Source: Asterias rubens
Taxonomy: Eukaryota; Echinodermata; Asteroidea; Forcipulatida; Asteriidae
Direction of reading: 5' to 3'
Assembly (NCBI RefSeq): GCF_902459465.1
Contig: NC_047082.1
Coordinates: 8,225,407 to 8,289,406 of the forward strand
Length of the DNA: 64,000 nucleotides
A model generated the notes under the pieces. That model did no database searches. It saw only the letters and a list, made by a program, of their open reading frames with translations, and was not told the DNA's origin. The position numbers were made by a program, and so were the translations under genes. Of the stretch, positions 31,325 through 46,300 are shown piece after piece; the stretch's first letter is position 1; each line of letters starts with the position of its first letter.

Positions 31325-34300
31325 ATGAGCAACCGAAGGAAACTCACGTGTATTGTTTCAGTTGTATGTGTCGTCGTTTTGTCTCAGGTGAAGTTATTTA
31401 CGGGTAAGTCGCTTAATTAACTTTTTTTTAATTGTTATTAATTTGTTTGTAGGGAGGGGGTGGGGTAATGATTGAAGAAAGCAAGAGAGTCTAGGGAAAA
31501 ACGAAATGTATGCTTGTATGCTTGTCACACTTTTTTAAAATATCATTTGGCATTATTGATGTACTTTTGGTAGAAAATAAACATGTTTATTTAAAAGATA
31601 AAATGGATTGTGTGGTATTAACATTTGCCCTTCCGGTCCTGTGGGAAAAAGTCGGGGGGGGGGCTGTTGCCACGCCCTTATAGGTTAGCTAAATAGAGAA
31701 ATAAAATGAATCCAAATAATTCTAGACGTGGGCAGGTAAATAAGTCACTAAGATGTTGGGAAATGCAAAGAAAATGTTAAGTATAACCATGGTGTCAGGA
31801 TTAGATGGACTGTTTTAAGCCTTGACATACAGCTAATGACTTTCATAAAATCAAAATCAAAAGTTGTTTTATCCATTTTAATACTTATCAAATTAATTTC
31901 CTTTGGCATTCAGCTTCACCAGCTTGTGGTTTACCTGCGGTATTTCCACATGCTCAATGTGATCAGCTAGCCATTGGTAGTGAAACCTACTCTAACTGCT
32001 CATGTATTCCCGGATATGAGCTTACTGGAACTACTGCAGTACCCGTAGGCTTACTGAGATGCAGTAACAACGGGTCATGGGATGGAGTGAGCCCAGTGTG
32101 TATTGGTAAGCAGAAAACCCTAGCTATAAGTAAATAATAAATGCAGTATTACTTGCTTAGTCAATTTATAATCAGAAGCATTTATATAGCGCCAAAATCC
32201 GTCTCAAAAGACGCTCAATGCGCTTTAAAGACACAGGACACTATTGGTAATTGTCAAAGACTAGTCTTCTTACTCGGTGTAATTCAACATATGCATAAAA
32301 TAAAAACCTGTGAAAATTTGAGCCCTTTGGTTGTCGAAGATGCGAGAAAAATAATGAAAGAAGAAACACCCTTGACACACGAAGTTGTGTGCTTTCAGAT
32401 GCTTGATTTCGAGACCTCAAAAAATGTATAAACTTGAGGTCTCGAAATCAAATTCGTGGAAAATTATTTCTTTCTTGAAAACTACGTCACTTTAGATATT
32501 TTATACTATCAACCTCTCCCCATTACTCTATACCAAGTAAGGTTTTATGCTAATAATTATTCTGAGTAATTACCAATAGTGACAACTGCCTAATCAGCAA
32601 GCAGAGGATTCTGGGTGAAATCTGAAATAGTTTACACAATGAACACTTTCATCTCAACTATTATCTAGGTTTTATTCAAGCAATTTAAACATTATTTTAT
32701 TTGAAGGTTCTTTAAGTGCGATCAATAATACAAAGCAAATTAATAAATAACAGATAATGTGTGCAATTTAAAAGTTAATTAAAAATGTGAAAATAATGAC
32801 AAAATATACAATTTTATACAAGCAACCATCTTAAGAATTAAGTTTCAAATTTTAGAGGTAATCCTAAATATTTCTACGAAGTAAAACAAAAATGAGGCAA
32901 TATAGGCATGTGATGGTAAGCCTGACGTGAAGGCTGATTTTTTTTATCATAATCAATTTTTATGAATCCTACTTTGAATTAATTATTTTAATTTTTAGTT
33001 CGGGTCCGGAAATAATTGTAGGTGCTTGAAAACAAAATCTATTCAACAGATAGGAATGTTGATGTATTTGATTAATTGTTTTGTTTCAGTTGAAAAGACC
33101 AACGATCTTGTCATGAATTTGACCAGGACATATTTTATAAACAGTTCAACAAATAATGTGCTTCTACCGTTTCTTCTAATTATTAATTCTGTTTGTGCAT
33201 AAAATGTACAGCTAAAATACACCGAACAAGCGTCGCTCTCAATCACAATATCTCTTATCTCATCTATGCAGGCCTGGGTCCAATTTCATAGAGGTGCTAT
33301 AGGCACAAAAATCTGCTTAGCACGAAATTTGTGCCTTGATAAAAGCAGGATTACCAACCAAATTTCCACGCGATTTTCAGGATAAGCAAACAACAGGTGA
33401 ATATACAAGTAACAAGCAAGATGCAACAAGTGGAAATTTGGTTGGTAATTCTGTTTTTATCATGGGAGAAATTTCGTGCTTAGCAAATTTTTGTGCTTAG
33501 CAGCTCTATGAAGTTGGGCCCTGATGCTTCACGGAAGCAACGAAGGCGATTGCCTTCATGCCCCTTGGTCATTGTTTTGGTGCCCTCAGTGTGACCTAAT
33601 TAAAACGAAGCACACAGGCTTGCATCTATCTAGAACTGAGTCAAAAACACACTGAAAATTGTGTCTCAAAGGATCAAACTGTAGACGTTCCACGTCATGA
33701 TGAGAATAATCTGAAAAACCAAATATATTTCAAGTCTAAATGAACTTATTAAATTATTAAATGTCTAGAAATTGACGAATTGTTAGTTAGAATTGATCAC
33801 AGTTCCATATGTACGCCTCGAGTCAGGATTGAAACAGTTTCAAGACGTGATGCGTCGCGATGATCGGAACATCTTACGGCTGATAGAAGTGACAAATCTC
33901 CCTGAGGATGAAACAGTTTCAAGACGTGATGCGTCGATATAATCGAATTATATTACGGCTCATAGAAGTAAAAGTTCTCCTTGAGTCAGGATTTGAACAG
34001 TTTCAAGACGTGATGCGTCGCGATAATCTGAACATCTTACGGCTCATAGAAGTAACAGTTCTCCTCGTACTTGATATCAGTGACGTCAGCCTCCTTGAGA
34101 CTGGCATGGTTGAGCTGGCAGCTCGTCTTGTTATCAGCTTGCTTCCAGAGATTGAAGGAGCGGCAAAGAGGCTCCGCCCAGCACGCCAGACCACACCCAA
34201 TGGACTCCTTGACCGGATAGCTCTTGATCTGATGGTTGAGCAGACACTGCTGTGGTACGTGAGAGTAACGACGGCTTTGCTGACGGCACCCGTAAGCAAG

Positions 34301-37300
34301 TGCCGACATTTCACAGGCGACAAAATAATTGTAACGACAATAAATGTCTGCCCATTTGCCTTCTGCACTGCCTACCATTCTGACGCAGTCCTCGTTGGGC
34401 TGATTACTGTTAGTGTCCCAATTTCCAAAACTCGAAGTTCCCTCATTATCCGAGCATAAGAAATTCTCGTTATCATGTCTGTAGCAGTTGATCCACAACT
34501 GTAGCTCATCTGAACTGGTGGCGCCTAATTCTCTCATCCATGCACTCATTTCTTCCCATACAAAGATCTGCTCTTCGATCGAGTTTGGAAAAACAAGACT
34601 AACTCCGGGCAAGTCACAAGCCTTCTTAGCAATGGTCCCATTCATCTTCTGAGGCAGTAAGATGTAGCAGGAGTCGTGCCAAGTCAACCAGCCGGGAGGA
34701 CACGCTGCTTGGAGTGCCCGTAAGATGCTGACCATCAGAATCAGAACAAAGATCACCTCACTAAATGGTGTCATTTTGATTTCAATATGTTATTGTTTTC
34801 GTAGTGAAAGTTACTCGTGTTCTGGAGTACACTGAGTAATAATTTCAGAATGCACGGCTCGTAGATTAGTCACTTTTCTTGTTTCTACACAAGAACAAAA
34901 CTGCTTCGCATGGTCTTTGGTAAAAGCATCAGTACCTACATCAGAACACGCTTTCTAAATATACACTAACCACAGCTGATTCTGATTTTGAAAATTGACA
35001 ATTCAGGAACGCAATATCTTTCTATGGCAGAAATCTTGTAATGTCAACCATCCATGAGGACACACAGCTTCAGGAGAAGCCAAGACGGACACAATGAAAT
35101 CAAAAAGAAATTCTTCAACGAAGTCAATACTGCAGTCTTGACCACCACTCTGTGCCGATTCAGTGACGACTGTGACTCAACAAGTGAAATGTGTGGGCTT
35201 TTTAACCCAAGAATAAACGCTGTTGTTGCCTATGGAAACGATTAGTTTTTGCCCTGAAGTGTGCAATTAACCACAAAATTTATTATATTTAAAATACCAG
35301 CATGGTTCCTAATTAACCCAGTTTGCGTGGTAAACCCATTGTTTAGAGGCAAATAATCAAATAGGCCTACTTCAAGGGCCGATTTAACAACTTATGAATA
35401 AGGCTTGCGTTATTGATCCACTGCTGTTGACTAGAAACGAAGTATTTTTACCTGAAAGTGTGCATTTTACCGTGAGATTGATCTAATTTTCACCACCGGA
35501 GTCCCTGTGCTGAAATCCCGTACAATTTAGAAACCTTTGCCGAAGAAACAAGGCTAATTTCCTGCATTGTAAGTGAAGCGCAAAAGTCCTTTGTGGTAGG
35601 GAAATAATGGACTTTTAATTTGTGGGTCAATTTAGGAAACTCGGTTTACGTCATGCCATTTCCAATAGCGCAGTTTCTGTTTCGCAACTCCTTGCCAATA
35701 CTATACAAGCCGCTGAGTCTCTTCCAGCCACAACGAGTGACGCAGTAACAGAACCAGAAAATCACAGGGCTTTATAAAACAACAATATCTCATCCCTTTC
35801 TCTTGGGGGCAGGCCAATTTGTTATTGACATGAATTGCAACGAGAGTACAAAGCTACGTCTTGAAGCAATATCCAATAGCTTTGAAACTTGAAGAGTTTT
35901 CATCTTGTGAAAAACTGCTCTCTTGACTAATTAGTTGAAGGTGCAAAGATGATAAAGTGTGGTAAATAAGGAATAAAGCAGACATTCTTTCCATAAACGT
36001 ATTTTTTGCAAGCGCAGGTATGTCATTTTAGGTCAGTGTAAAACTAAGAAGTGGCTATAGTGTTCATCTACTAATTCAGTCAACGACTTACGTCTGTTCT
36101 GGTATTTGCTATATGCTAAAGAATAACCAAATGGCACATCTTTAATTTCTTTCTTTTCACAAATATTTCCAGTGATTTTTCTAAAAACATTTCCTCTAAA
36201 ACATTCTGTAAAAACTTTAAACAGTGCTCTTAAAGTGCTTCGTGATATCGGCCATTGCTGTTTTTGGTAGTGATGTAGAAAACAGTTGGAATAAAGTACA
36301 GAAGTGGACCCACTATAGATTTGTATTTTTCTATACATTTTGGTTCCTTTTAAAATGTAAACTATTCATTAATCATAAAATTGGGGTTTTAAGGTTAATG
36401 ACTGATCGAGCTTACAAGAAAGAAAAGTATTCAACCAGTAAAATGTTTCCTAACGTAGAAACACATGCATGGCTCTATCAGCTCTTTACAAACAAAACTA
36501 TTCCAAGTACTATAATGTAGTCCTATATAAAAAATGTCAAACCAAGAAACTGTCAAACTTATCAAGTGGAACTTGTGCTCAGTTTGCATCGATCGCGATT
36601 TTATGCAGGCCCTATGTCTTGGGTCACGATTGAAACAGTTCCAAGACGTAATACGTCGAGACGATCGAATAATCTTACGGCTCAAAAAAATAACAGTTCT
36701 CCTTGAGTCATGATTGAAACAGTTTCAAGACGTGATGCGTCGCGATGATCTGAACATCTTATGGCTCATGGTTGAAGTAAACCGCTTTTGAAATTTCTGA
36801 ATCTATCTGTACAAGCTTCCTGTAAACTCTTCAGTTTAGTCTGCAGCAACGTAACTTTAGCATATGAGATCTTTTGTAAACATGGAAGTGTTGCTTGGAG
36901 ATGGACGATCAAAATAATTATACATAATTAAAATTGCCGCTCTGTATCGATTTTGATTATTATTTCCTCTTCAAAATCAAGGTTGATCAATAGAAACTGA
37001 CAATGGCTCTCGTCTCTTGGCGTTGGGTATTAAATTATCATTCTAGAGATTTGTTCAACCTTTTTTTTTATAGATTTTTTGAAATGAGTCTAAGCGTATC
37101 TGTTGATAGTTATGAAATGTAACGAGAAGGATAAAAGTTACCAAAGGAACCTTGGCCACTGCAAAAATGCTTGTTCCTTCCAACGCGTTGCATTTTGTAA
37201 CGTTTCGCAACCTTGCTAAAATTCAGCAAGGAACCCTTACTAAATTGCTCTTGTGTAATAAGGGCTTCATACAACTTAAATTTACACTCAGGCTAAAATG

Positions 37301-40300
37301 TGGCGTCGAGGAAATCACTTAAAAACAAAAATATGGTGAGAATTTAGAATGTAATCACATCTTCTAAAAGACAACAAAGGTATAGTATGCAATTTTATAC
37401 AAGCAACTATTTATAAATAACTTTCAAATTTTTGAGAACACTTCTTCCATAACAAAACAAAAACGAGGCAAATGTATAAAATCTGTGTTTTTTGGTTGAT
37501 GATAATGTGTAGGTGGAGTTCGAAATCTAACTAATTTTGCTATTTTTAATAATAAATCCTATGCAATGATGATCTGAACATCTTACGGCTCGTAGAAGTA
37601 ACAGTTCTCCCTGCGTCAGGATAGAAACTGTTTCAAGACGTGATGCGTCGCGATGATCTGAACTTCTTACGGCACATAGAAGTAACAGTTCTCCTCGTAC
37701 TTGATATCAGTGACGTCAGACTCCTTGAGACTGGCATGGTTGAGCTGGCAGCTCGTCTTGTTATCAGCTTGCTTCCAGAGATTAAAGGAGCGGCAGAGAG
37801 GCTCCGCCCAGCACGCCTGACCACAACCAATGGACTCATTGACCGGGTAGCTCTTGATCTGATGGTTGAGCAGACACTGCTGTGGTACATGAATGTAACG
37901 GCGGCTTGGCTGACGGCACCCGTACGCAAGAGCCGACATTTCACAAGCGACAAAATAATTGTTAGAACATACTTGGTCTGCCCATCTGCCTGCTGCACTG
38001 CCTACCATTCTTGCGCAGAGTTCCCTAGGACCATTACTTCTAAAGACCCAGTTACTGAAACTCGAAGTTCCCTCATAATCCGAGCATACGAAATGCTGCT
38101 CGTGATCTTGTCTGTAGCAGTTGATCCACAGCTGCAGCTCATCCGAACTGGCGCCTAATTCTTTCATCCATGTGCTCATTACTTCCCATACAAAGTTTTG
38201 TTCTTGCATCGAGTTTGGGAAAACAAGACTTACTCCGGGCCGGTCACAAGCCTTCTTAGCATTGGTCCCATTCATCTTCTGAGGCAGTAAGATGTAGCAA
38301 GAGTCTTGCCAAGTCAACCAGCCGGGAGGACAGACTGCTTGGAGAACCCGTAAGATGCAAACCATCAAAATAATCATCTCGTATACGCCAAGTGTCGCCA
38401 TCTTAATATTAATTGGAACCACAATTAATCGTTGACAGTGAAAATATCTTGGGTATGGTAGTATTTACGAGTTTGAAATATTCAGAGATTTCGGTTACAT
38501 CAAGTCTTGCTTCTACAAGGATCAGAAAGCTTTTTGTGATTTCTGATTAAAAGAGCTCAGCATAAAGTCGTCTGTTCAGTCCAGCTGTAAGACAACTTGT
38601 GGCGAACTAGATGTTTGGTAAACACCGAATCCTTCCTTCATAAAGCAAAGACGGGAAATCGTTTATTTCAAGTATTTTCCGTTCATTGATTTTCTCGACC
38701 CCGCCACTTTAATTATTTTCAAATTAGGACCGACTATTCCGAAAGTCGAGGTTAATAAACAAACAACACGGCCGTGAATATTTTTTTTTGATTCATTTTT
38801 TTCACATGACGTCACTATTTTTGTTGCTGTGATTTAAAAATATTTTGGTCAAAGAATAATTTCAATATAAACCACAAGGGGAACCTTTTGCGTTGTTCTA
38901 CCCCAAAATCATTAACTTATTACCCAGTCAGTTTCCCTTGTGGTTTATATTGATATCTGAAACAAAAAGTCAAATGGTAGTCCCCTGGTTGATGTTACCC
39001 AGGTTGTTTGGTAGTTAAGGTGCGGTCCTTGGCAGTTAACAGTAATACTGGGGTTCTGACTGGCACCCAAACAAAGATATTGACAAAATAGGCAGACCGC
39101 CAACAGGGATAAATAGCTTGAGTTGGTATAGTGCCGGCACGCCCGGAGGTCGTTGGTTCGAGTAAACTTTTTTTTTGTTCAACCCCAGAATCTGAAAATA
39201 AGTTTTCAAACTTGAGACGGTACAAAAATCAATTTTTTGTATTTTTGTTTTTTTGTTTTTTGGGGGGGGCTTTTGGTTTAATTTTGTAATGCCTACTGCA
39301 TGCCCTTTAAACACAGAGGGTGGGGGTTGGGGATGGGGTTGAAAATAGATAAACGTGTTTTTTAAAATGTTATGATCATCCTTTCATTCAGAGATTCGTT
39401 GCCCAGATCCTCCAGTGCCTCCCCACAGTGTTCTTAGCACGCCCTCTAGCGTTGTCTATACGGCAGGCAGTGTGGTGACGTTTGCATGCAATGCTGGCTA
39501 TGGAGTTGAAGGAGATACCACACGTACCTGTAATGCCAATGGATCATGGAGTGAGCTTAGCCTCTACTGTAGACGTAAGAACAATCGTTTCATGAACTCT
39601 CAAAACAACAGTATACGTGTTTTGTGTAAAGGATGTTTTAATCTATTGAAACTGTTCACCGTATTGACAAAAATGGGTTTTGATTGTCTGGGAACTCACT
39701 TCTGTGGATACCAGTAGTATATTGGCTGTAGAGGGTTTCAAGTCCATGTCTAGACTTGATTCAAGTCCTTATCCCGCGGCACGGCACTGGTTAGGAGAGT
39801 TTGTTGACGTTGGGTATTCAATGGGACTGAAAATAAAAGGATTCTCACGGAATTTGGACTTGAGTCAAGTGTAATTACTGTCAGTCTTGGGATCATTCGG
39901 GATCTTAGGCTTGTTTTTTAATTCTTCCTCCTGTGTTTTTTCCAGTGACATAAAGGTTGTTTATGTCTGTGTTTTTTTCTCCTTAAGGGTACTGTTTTTG
40001 CGAAGTTCTGTATTTGCTTTTGGTTTACTACTGTGTAGTTCTTCAAGCCCTTTGTGTGCAATTTCAATTTTTGATAATATTTCCATCATTGGCAGAGATC
40101 TGGTTGTACACACATTTAAACTAAATCTTATACTTCTATACATAAAACAATCGAACGGTTTCGAAAAAAAAAATTCTTTAAGATGGCGTCAATGTTATAT
40201 TACTCAGCCCCATGTCCCACCGACAGTCTCCAATACCAGACGAGTTGCTTCTTCATCAAAGAAGACGAGTTGCTGGGATGGGACTTCGCTAGGCTAAAGT

Positions 40301-43300
40301 GTGAGGAGACGTCCGGACATTCACTGGTCAAAATAGACAGCGTGGGTTTGCAATCATTCCTCGAGACAGAATTACTGAAGAGGACGAGCAGTAGTAATTT
40401 CTGGATTGGTGGCAAAGAGGCAAGACCATGGGTCTGGGAGAACAGTAAGTTTGAGCTCTGCTATGTGGGCCGCTGTCAACACATGCTAACGTTTCCATTT
40501 TATATTATATTTTGTACTACTATATTTTATACTATCCATTTAACCACACCGTTCACACTGGGCCAAACTTCATAAAGCCTGTGAGCACAACAAAACTTGC
40601 TAAGCACAGGATAATAATAATTGAGTGCTTCTGAAATTATCATAATAGCTGTTTATATACGTGTAGTCTGTGGTGTGCCAGGAAGTGACCTCCCACTATT
40701 ATTTCTTTCTCTCATTTCAGGCAAACAGTTCCCAAACTTCTTACCCTGGGCTCCTGGTGAACCTAACAACCTGGGAACTGAACAATGCATCCATCTCAGC
40801 TCATTCACCGACGCAAACGGCAACTCTCATGGCTACCAATGGAATGACGTCGACTGCGCATCTAGTATGAATTCTATATGCCAATTTAGTGAGTTTTATA
40901 ATTCAATTCAATTTCAATTCAAACTCACATTTGTTTCCATACGTCATGAAAATAGTACAAAGCCAAAACACTAATTTCTGAAGGAGTAACCAATAGGCAG
41001 GGTTATTTCACAAGGCAGTGATTAATACAAAAGTAATACAATACCTATATATAGGCCGAGCCTATAAAACAAAATACAAAATTAGCGTCCGGAATTCCTA
41101 AAAAACAAACACAAAAATTGTGTGTGTGTGTGGGGGGGGGGGGGGGGGGACATTTATCTTTATAATGTTTAATACTAACTGTATATCATTAAAGGAACAC
41201 GTTGCCTTGGATCGGACGAGTTGGTCTATAAAATGCGTTTGAAACCGTTTGTTATGAAATGTAAATGGCTAGAAAGATGTTTTGACTCCCATAAATGGCC
41301 GACCGTGTTATTGGACGAGGTAAAAAGAAAAACACGCAATTTCGAGGCATATTTGTGTAGATCATTGTATTCTACTTTTACATCATCTTTCTAACCATAT
41401 GCATTTTATAACAAACGGTCACAAACTGCTTTTCAAAGACCAACTCGACCAATCCAAGGCAACGTGTTCCTTTCATTAACTTGCTTTCTTACCTTCCTAT
41501 AATTTCAACAGGCTCTATGTGCGAAATCGCATCTCTAGACAACTACAGCCAGTATGACTACCGTGGTTTCTGCCTCGTTTTCATCGACCATTCAAGAACT
41601 TGGTCGAGCGCCCTGAGTCTGTGCACACATCACGGCGGATGGTTGATGGAAATCCAGGACCAGAGCACCCAAGATTTTCTCGTAGACACGTTGAACAGTG
41701 ACTTTGCAAAGGCACAATGGTGGATCGGGGCTAAGGTTGATGAGACGGTCACTGAACGAGCATGGCGATGGGTTGATGGTAAGATTTATATTTTTATTTT
41801 AATTTACAATTTTTTCTTCTTTTTAAAGGCACTAGACACCTTTGGTTATTGTCAAAGACCATTGTTCTCAATGGGTGTATTCCTACATATGCATAAAATA
41901 ACCAGCTTCCAGTCATCAACCGAAATTAATTCAAGTAAAGTGCGCCCTCTGTCGGGTTATCACGCTACGTATGTTACGTTACATTACGTTATGTTACGTT
42001 ACGCTACGTCACGAATATGGGATAGTAAATTCTCAGACCAAGACTAGGATATGACAAGCTTCAATTTCTTTCCTGATCTAAGTTTGTATATATCTATCTA
42101 AGTACCTTTTTGTTTTCTCATAACGATGTTTTTCCCCCCTCATAATTGTCTTAGACGACTTAGTTACCGTGCCAGGATGGTTCCCGGGTGAACCCAATTC
42201 GGAACAAGAAACCTGTATGGAATCACCCTATATTACCAGCTATAAGTGGAACAACCAGGAATGCGTCCAGGAAAACCACTTCATTTGTCGCTATGGTGAG
42301 AGCTTCTTTTTCATTGTTGACTCCTTTTGGGCTCCTTTGGCCCGAATCCTAATGGTGTGCTTTACAGAACCCCGAGATTCTCTTTAAGGCAGTGGACACT
42401 ATTTGTAATTAGTCAAAATAACTATTAGCATAAAACCTTACTTAGTAACGAGTAATGGGGAGAGGTTGATAGTATAAAACATTGTGAGAAACGGCTCCCC
42501 CTGAAGTGACGTAGTTTTCGAGAAAGAAGTAATTTTCCACGAATCTGAAAGCACACAACTTCGTGTGACAAGGGTGTTTTTTCTTTTATGGTTATCTCGC
42601 AACTTCGACGACCATTTGAGCTAAAATTCTCACAGGTTTGTTATTTTATGCATTTGTTGAGATACACTAAGTGAGAAGACTGGTCTTTGACAATTACCAA
42701 TAGTGTCCATTGTCTTTAACACAATGCAGAAACCCCGAAGTTGTACGAAATTCCTCCATAACGAATTGTGTCTCGTGATGAGAAGGGGTACGAAGTGTTC
42801 AAGGTACGCAGTGTCCAAAGTCACTTCGTACCTTGCAAAAGGTATGAATCAGGAAAAACATACACCAGCACAAACTTCCCATAACCTTGACCTATCATTC
42901 TGTCCACAGATATCCCTCACACTGCGTGTGGTGACCCAGGTCAACCATTACACGGACAGAGGACGGCAGATAATGGCACTTTCAACGTAGATGGCGTGGT
43001 TGTGTTCGGGTGTGACGACGGGTACGAACTAGAAGGGTCTGCGACTAGGACGTGTCTGTTGAGTGGACAATGGAGTGGGGAGAAAACCACCTGCAGAGGT
43101 ATAGTTTTAATGAAAGTTGTGATCAATGTATTGTCGGTGTTGTGTTGTTGCTATTGTTGTTGTTGTTGTTCTTGTTTTTGCTGCTTCTTTTGGTGATGAT
43201 GTTTTTGTTGTTGTTGTTGCTATTGTTGATGTTGCTGTAGTCGTTGTTGTCGTTATCGTCGTCGTCGTTGTCGTGGGAGTTTCCTTGACGGGAAGATCAT

Positions 43301-46300
43301 CTAAACAAACAGTGTTAATTTTTCTAGTTTATAATTGTCTGAATTTATTCTCAGTCATTTCTTGCAGTCAACCGTCACCCATACCGAATGCTGACGTCAC
43401 AGTTGTCTCCAGCGAGTACAGGGGAGTAGCCATCTTGTCATGCGCAGAAGGGTACCAACCAGAGGGCGATGAACTCATTGTATGTTTACACAGCGCCTTG
43501 TGGAGTCCGACCAACTTCTCGTGCACTGGTAACTTTTAAATTTTTCGTTTTGCATTTTAAAGTCACAGTTAATGATAAGGTACAACCTAACGCCAGAGTA
43601 GTTCACACTAAAGATTCACTGGTCAGTCATGACTCCTTTCCGGGTGCCAGGCTGACCACCGGGAAATTGGTTGGAAAATGTGAGCTTGACTTGGGTTCTG
43701 CATCAGTTCGACCCATTCATGGGTCTTTTTGACACTAATTCCGGGTCATCTGACCCAGAAAAGTGCCAGGCCCAACGTGAACCGGACCCGAGTCAATTAG
43801 TCTGCTCTACATTTAGTGTACGGGGTTCTTTAGAAAGATACTTAAAATTGCCATCCATCAAATTGATAAAATCACACTAGTTTTTAATGTAAAAATACCC
43901 AAGACAAGATCAAACTGTATGGTGAATTATTCATTTACTTATAATTAAATAATTATTTGTTCTTCCTGTATTCAGAAATTCTGATTACGACAAACAAAGC
44001 CATTACAGCTATGCTATCACCTGACATCATTACTATTAACGAGCCTTCAGTAACTACGGATTTAACAAATGCACCAACTCTCTTTACAACTGCGCCCTGG
44101 AAGACAAGCAGCGGTGTTGATGAGACTACACTCAACACATTGACAACATCTACAGTTGTCTCGACGACCGGTGACGAAGCTTCAACTGAACTCCAGACCA
44201 CACACATTCATTCAAGGGAGTCCCCAACTACAGTGTCAACATCGTCTGATTCAACTACTTTTGGAGTTGAATCAACTACATCCACTACATCGGATGATGT
44301 TATTAGTGGAACTAGCCAATTACAAACTTCAGATTATGTTTCGTCGTCCTCTGACACTGTGTCAACATCGTCACACTACGACCAAACGGAGTCAACTACT
44401 TTTGGAGTTGAATCAACTACATCCACTACATCGGATGATGTTATTAGTGGAACTAGCCACCTACAAACTTCAGATTATGTTTCGTCGTCCTCTGACACCG
44501 TGTCAACATCGTCACACTACGACCAAACGGATTCAACTACTTTTGGAGTTGAATCAACTACATCAACAACATCGGATGATGTTATTAGTGGAACGAGCCA
44601 CCTACAAACTTCAGATTATGTTTCGTCGTCCTCTGACACCGTGTCAACGTCGTCACACTACGACCAAACGGAGTCAACTACTTTTGGAGTTGACTCAACT
44701 ACATCCATTACATCGGTGGTTGTTAGTGGAACTAGCCAACAACAAACCTCAGATTATGTTTCGTCAGTTTCAGATATAGTGTCAACATCGTCACACTACG
44801 ACCAAACGGATTCGACTACTTTTGGAGTTGAACCAACTACATCAACAACATCGGATGATGTTCATAGTGGAGCTACCGAACTACAAACTTCAGACTATGT
44901 TTCTTCGGCTTCAACTATACTATCAACATCGTTACACTACGACCAAACCGATTCAGCTACTTTTGGAGTTGACTCTACTACATCAACTACATCGGTGGTT
45001 GTTAGCGGAACTAGCCAACAGCAAACATCAGATTTGGTTTCGTCGGCTTCAGATAGTGTATCAACATCGTTACACTACGACCAGAAATCTACTACTTTTG
45101 AAGTTGACTCAACTGCACCAGATGATGTTATTAGTGGAACTAGCCTAACACTAACTTCAGATTATGTTTCATTGGCGTCAGAAGGTGCGACGTCCAGCCT
45201 AGTTTCAAATGCACCGAGTATTTTTGACAAAATGAGTGAGTATAAAATAGATAGGTCTTCGATAGGCTTAGTCAAGTTAAACCATTACTACATTTAAAAG
45301 GTGTACTGTATTAGTGTGCGACATGCACAAGTCTACTCTAGTTGTGACGTCAGGTAGTCCACCCTCTGGGCGCCGCCATGCTTTTTGTTCAAGTTTACAT
45401 GACAGTGACACGCAAGGTAGCTCAGCTCACAGGAGTCTTAAATTACAAATACTATCATAATGAGTAGTATAGTTACAGATATAGGAGTAATTACTTTATA
45501 CAATAGGATATCTTTTAAACTTCAATGCACACACAAATGCAGAAACAATTTCTATTTCTTCGAAGTTCAAACTTTAACATTGATATTTATTTGTTATTTT
45601 TTATCTGAGGCAAATAACGAACATTGTTTATTCTTTTATTTTTTTCCAGCCGTTGTTGCATCTTTGAGTTTGATGACGTTCTTTGTAGTGGTGCTGTGCG
45701 TTCTCCTATTGATGCTCTTCTGCCACAGTAAAAGGTTAAAATATATCAACCTCTTTCTCTCCTTTGTTCATTTAGCTCATGGGCCATTTTACCGTGTGGC
45801 AAAGTTTCGTTTGAACCTTTTTATTCAAACTTGAATCACAAAAACGAAATTTGTAAAATTCATTGACTTGTATCATTTATTCCCATTATGAGAAAAGGCA
45901 ATGTATAAAACAGACACTATTTAATATTTCTCCATAATAGTATTAGAGTTCATTGCACAAAAACAAAATGACGTTCATTTTTTGAAGAAAAAAGTAAGCA
46001 ATTTGAATATAAAAATCGGTAACAAATTATAAAATTTATAAATATTTTTTATTTATTTTTATTTGTATAGTTCAGTTAACAAGATCTACCCAACGCAGGA
46101 TACTGAAATGATGGATATAATATCACGTGCGCTCTCAGAAAACAATGCACTATCTGAAGAAGTTGTACCTAAGGAGTTTGTAGGAACGAAAGGTGGTTAC
46201 CAGCAGCGGGCATCAGCAGCCACCCTACCGGAAAACGGAGCCACGTCACCGGAGAGGCGACTCGAATCTCCCGGTAGAAACGGAAAGCAGAATACCCCTC

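Noticed and set aside
33908-34459. 183-aa plus-strand ORF, and its counterpart at 37640-38158
   Set aside because: Antisense shadows of the two lectin genes; the minus frames have signal peptide, lectin and PAN domains.
39887-40297. 136-aa plus-strand ORF upstream of the lectin exon
   Set aside because: It is in a different frame from the lectin exon at 40208-40444, whose own frame is fixed by phase-1 junctions on both sides; no signal or domain, and composition is intron-like.
44156-45148. Long +1-frame ORFs rich in Leu, Gln and His
   Set aside because: Off-frame reading of the mucin repeats; the real frame is fixed by splice phase on both sides.
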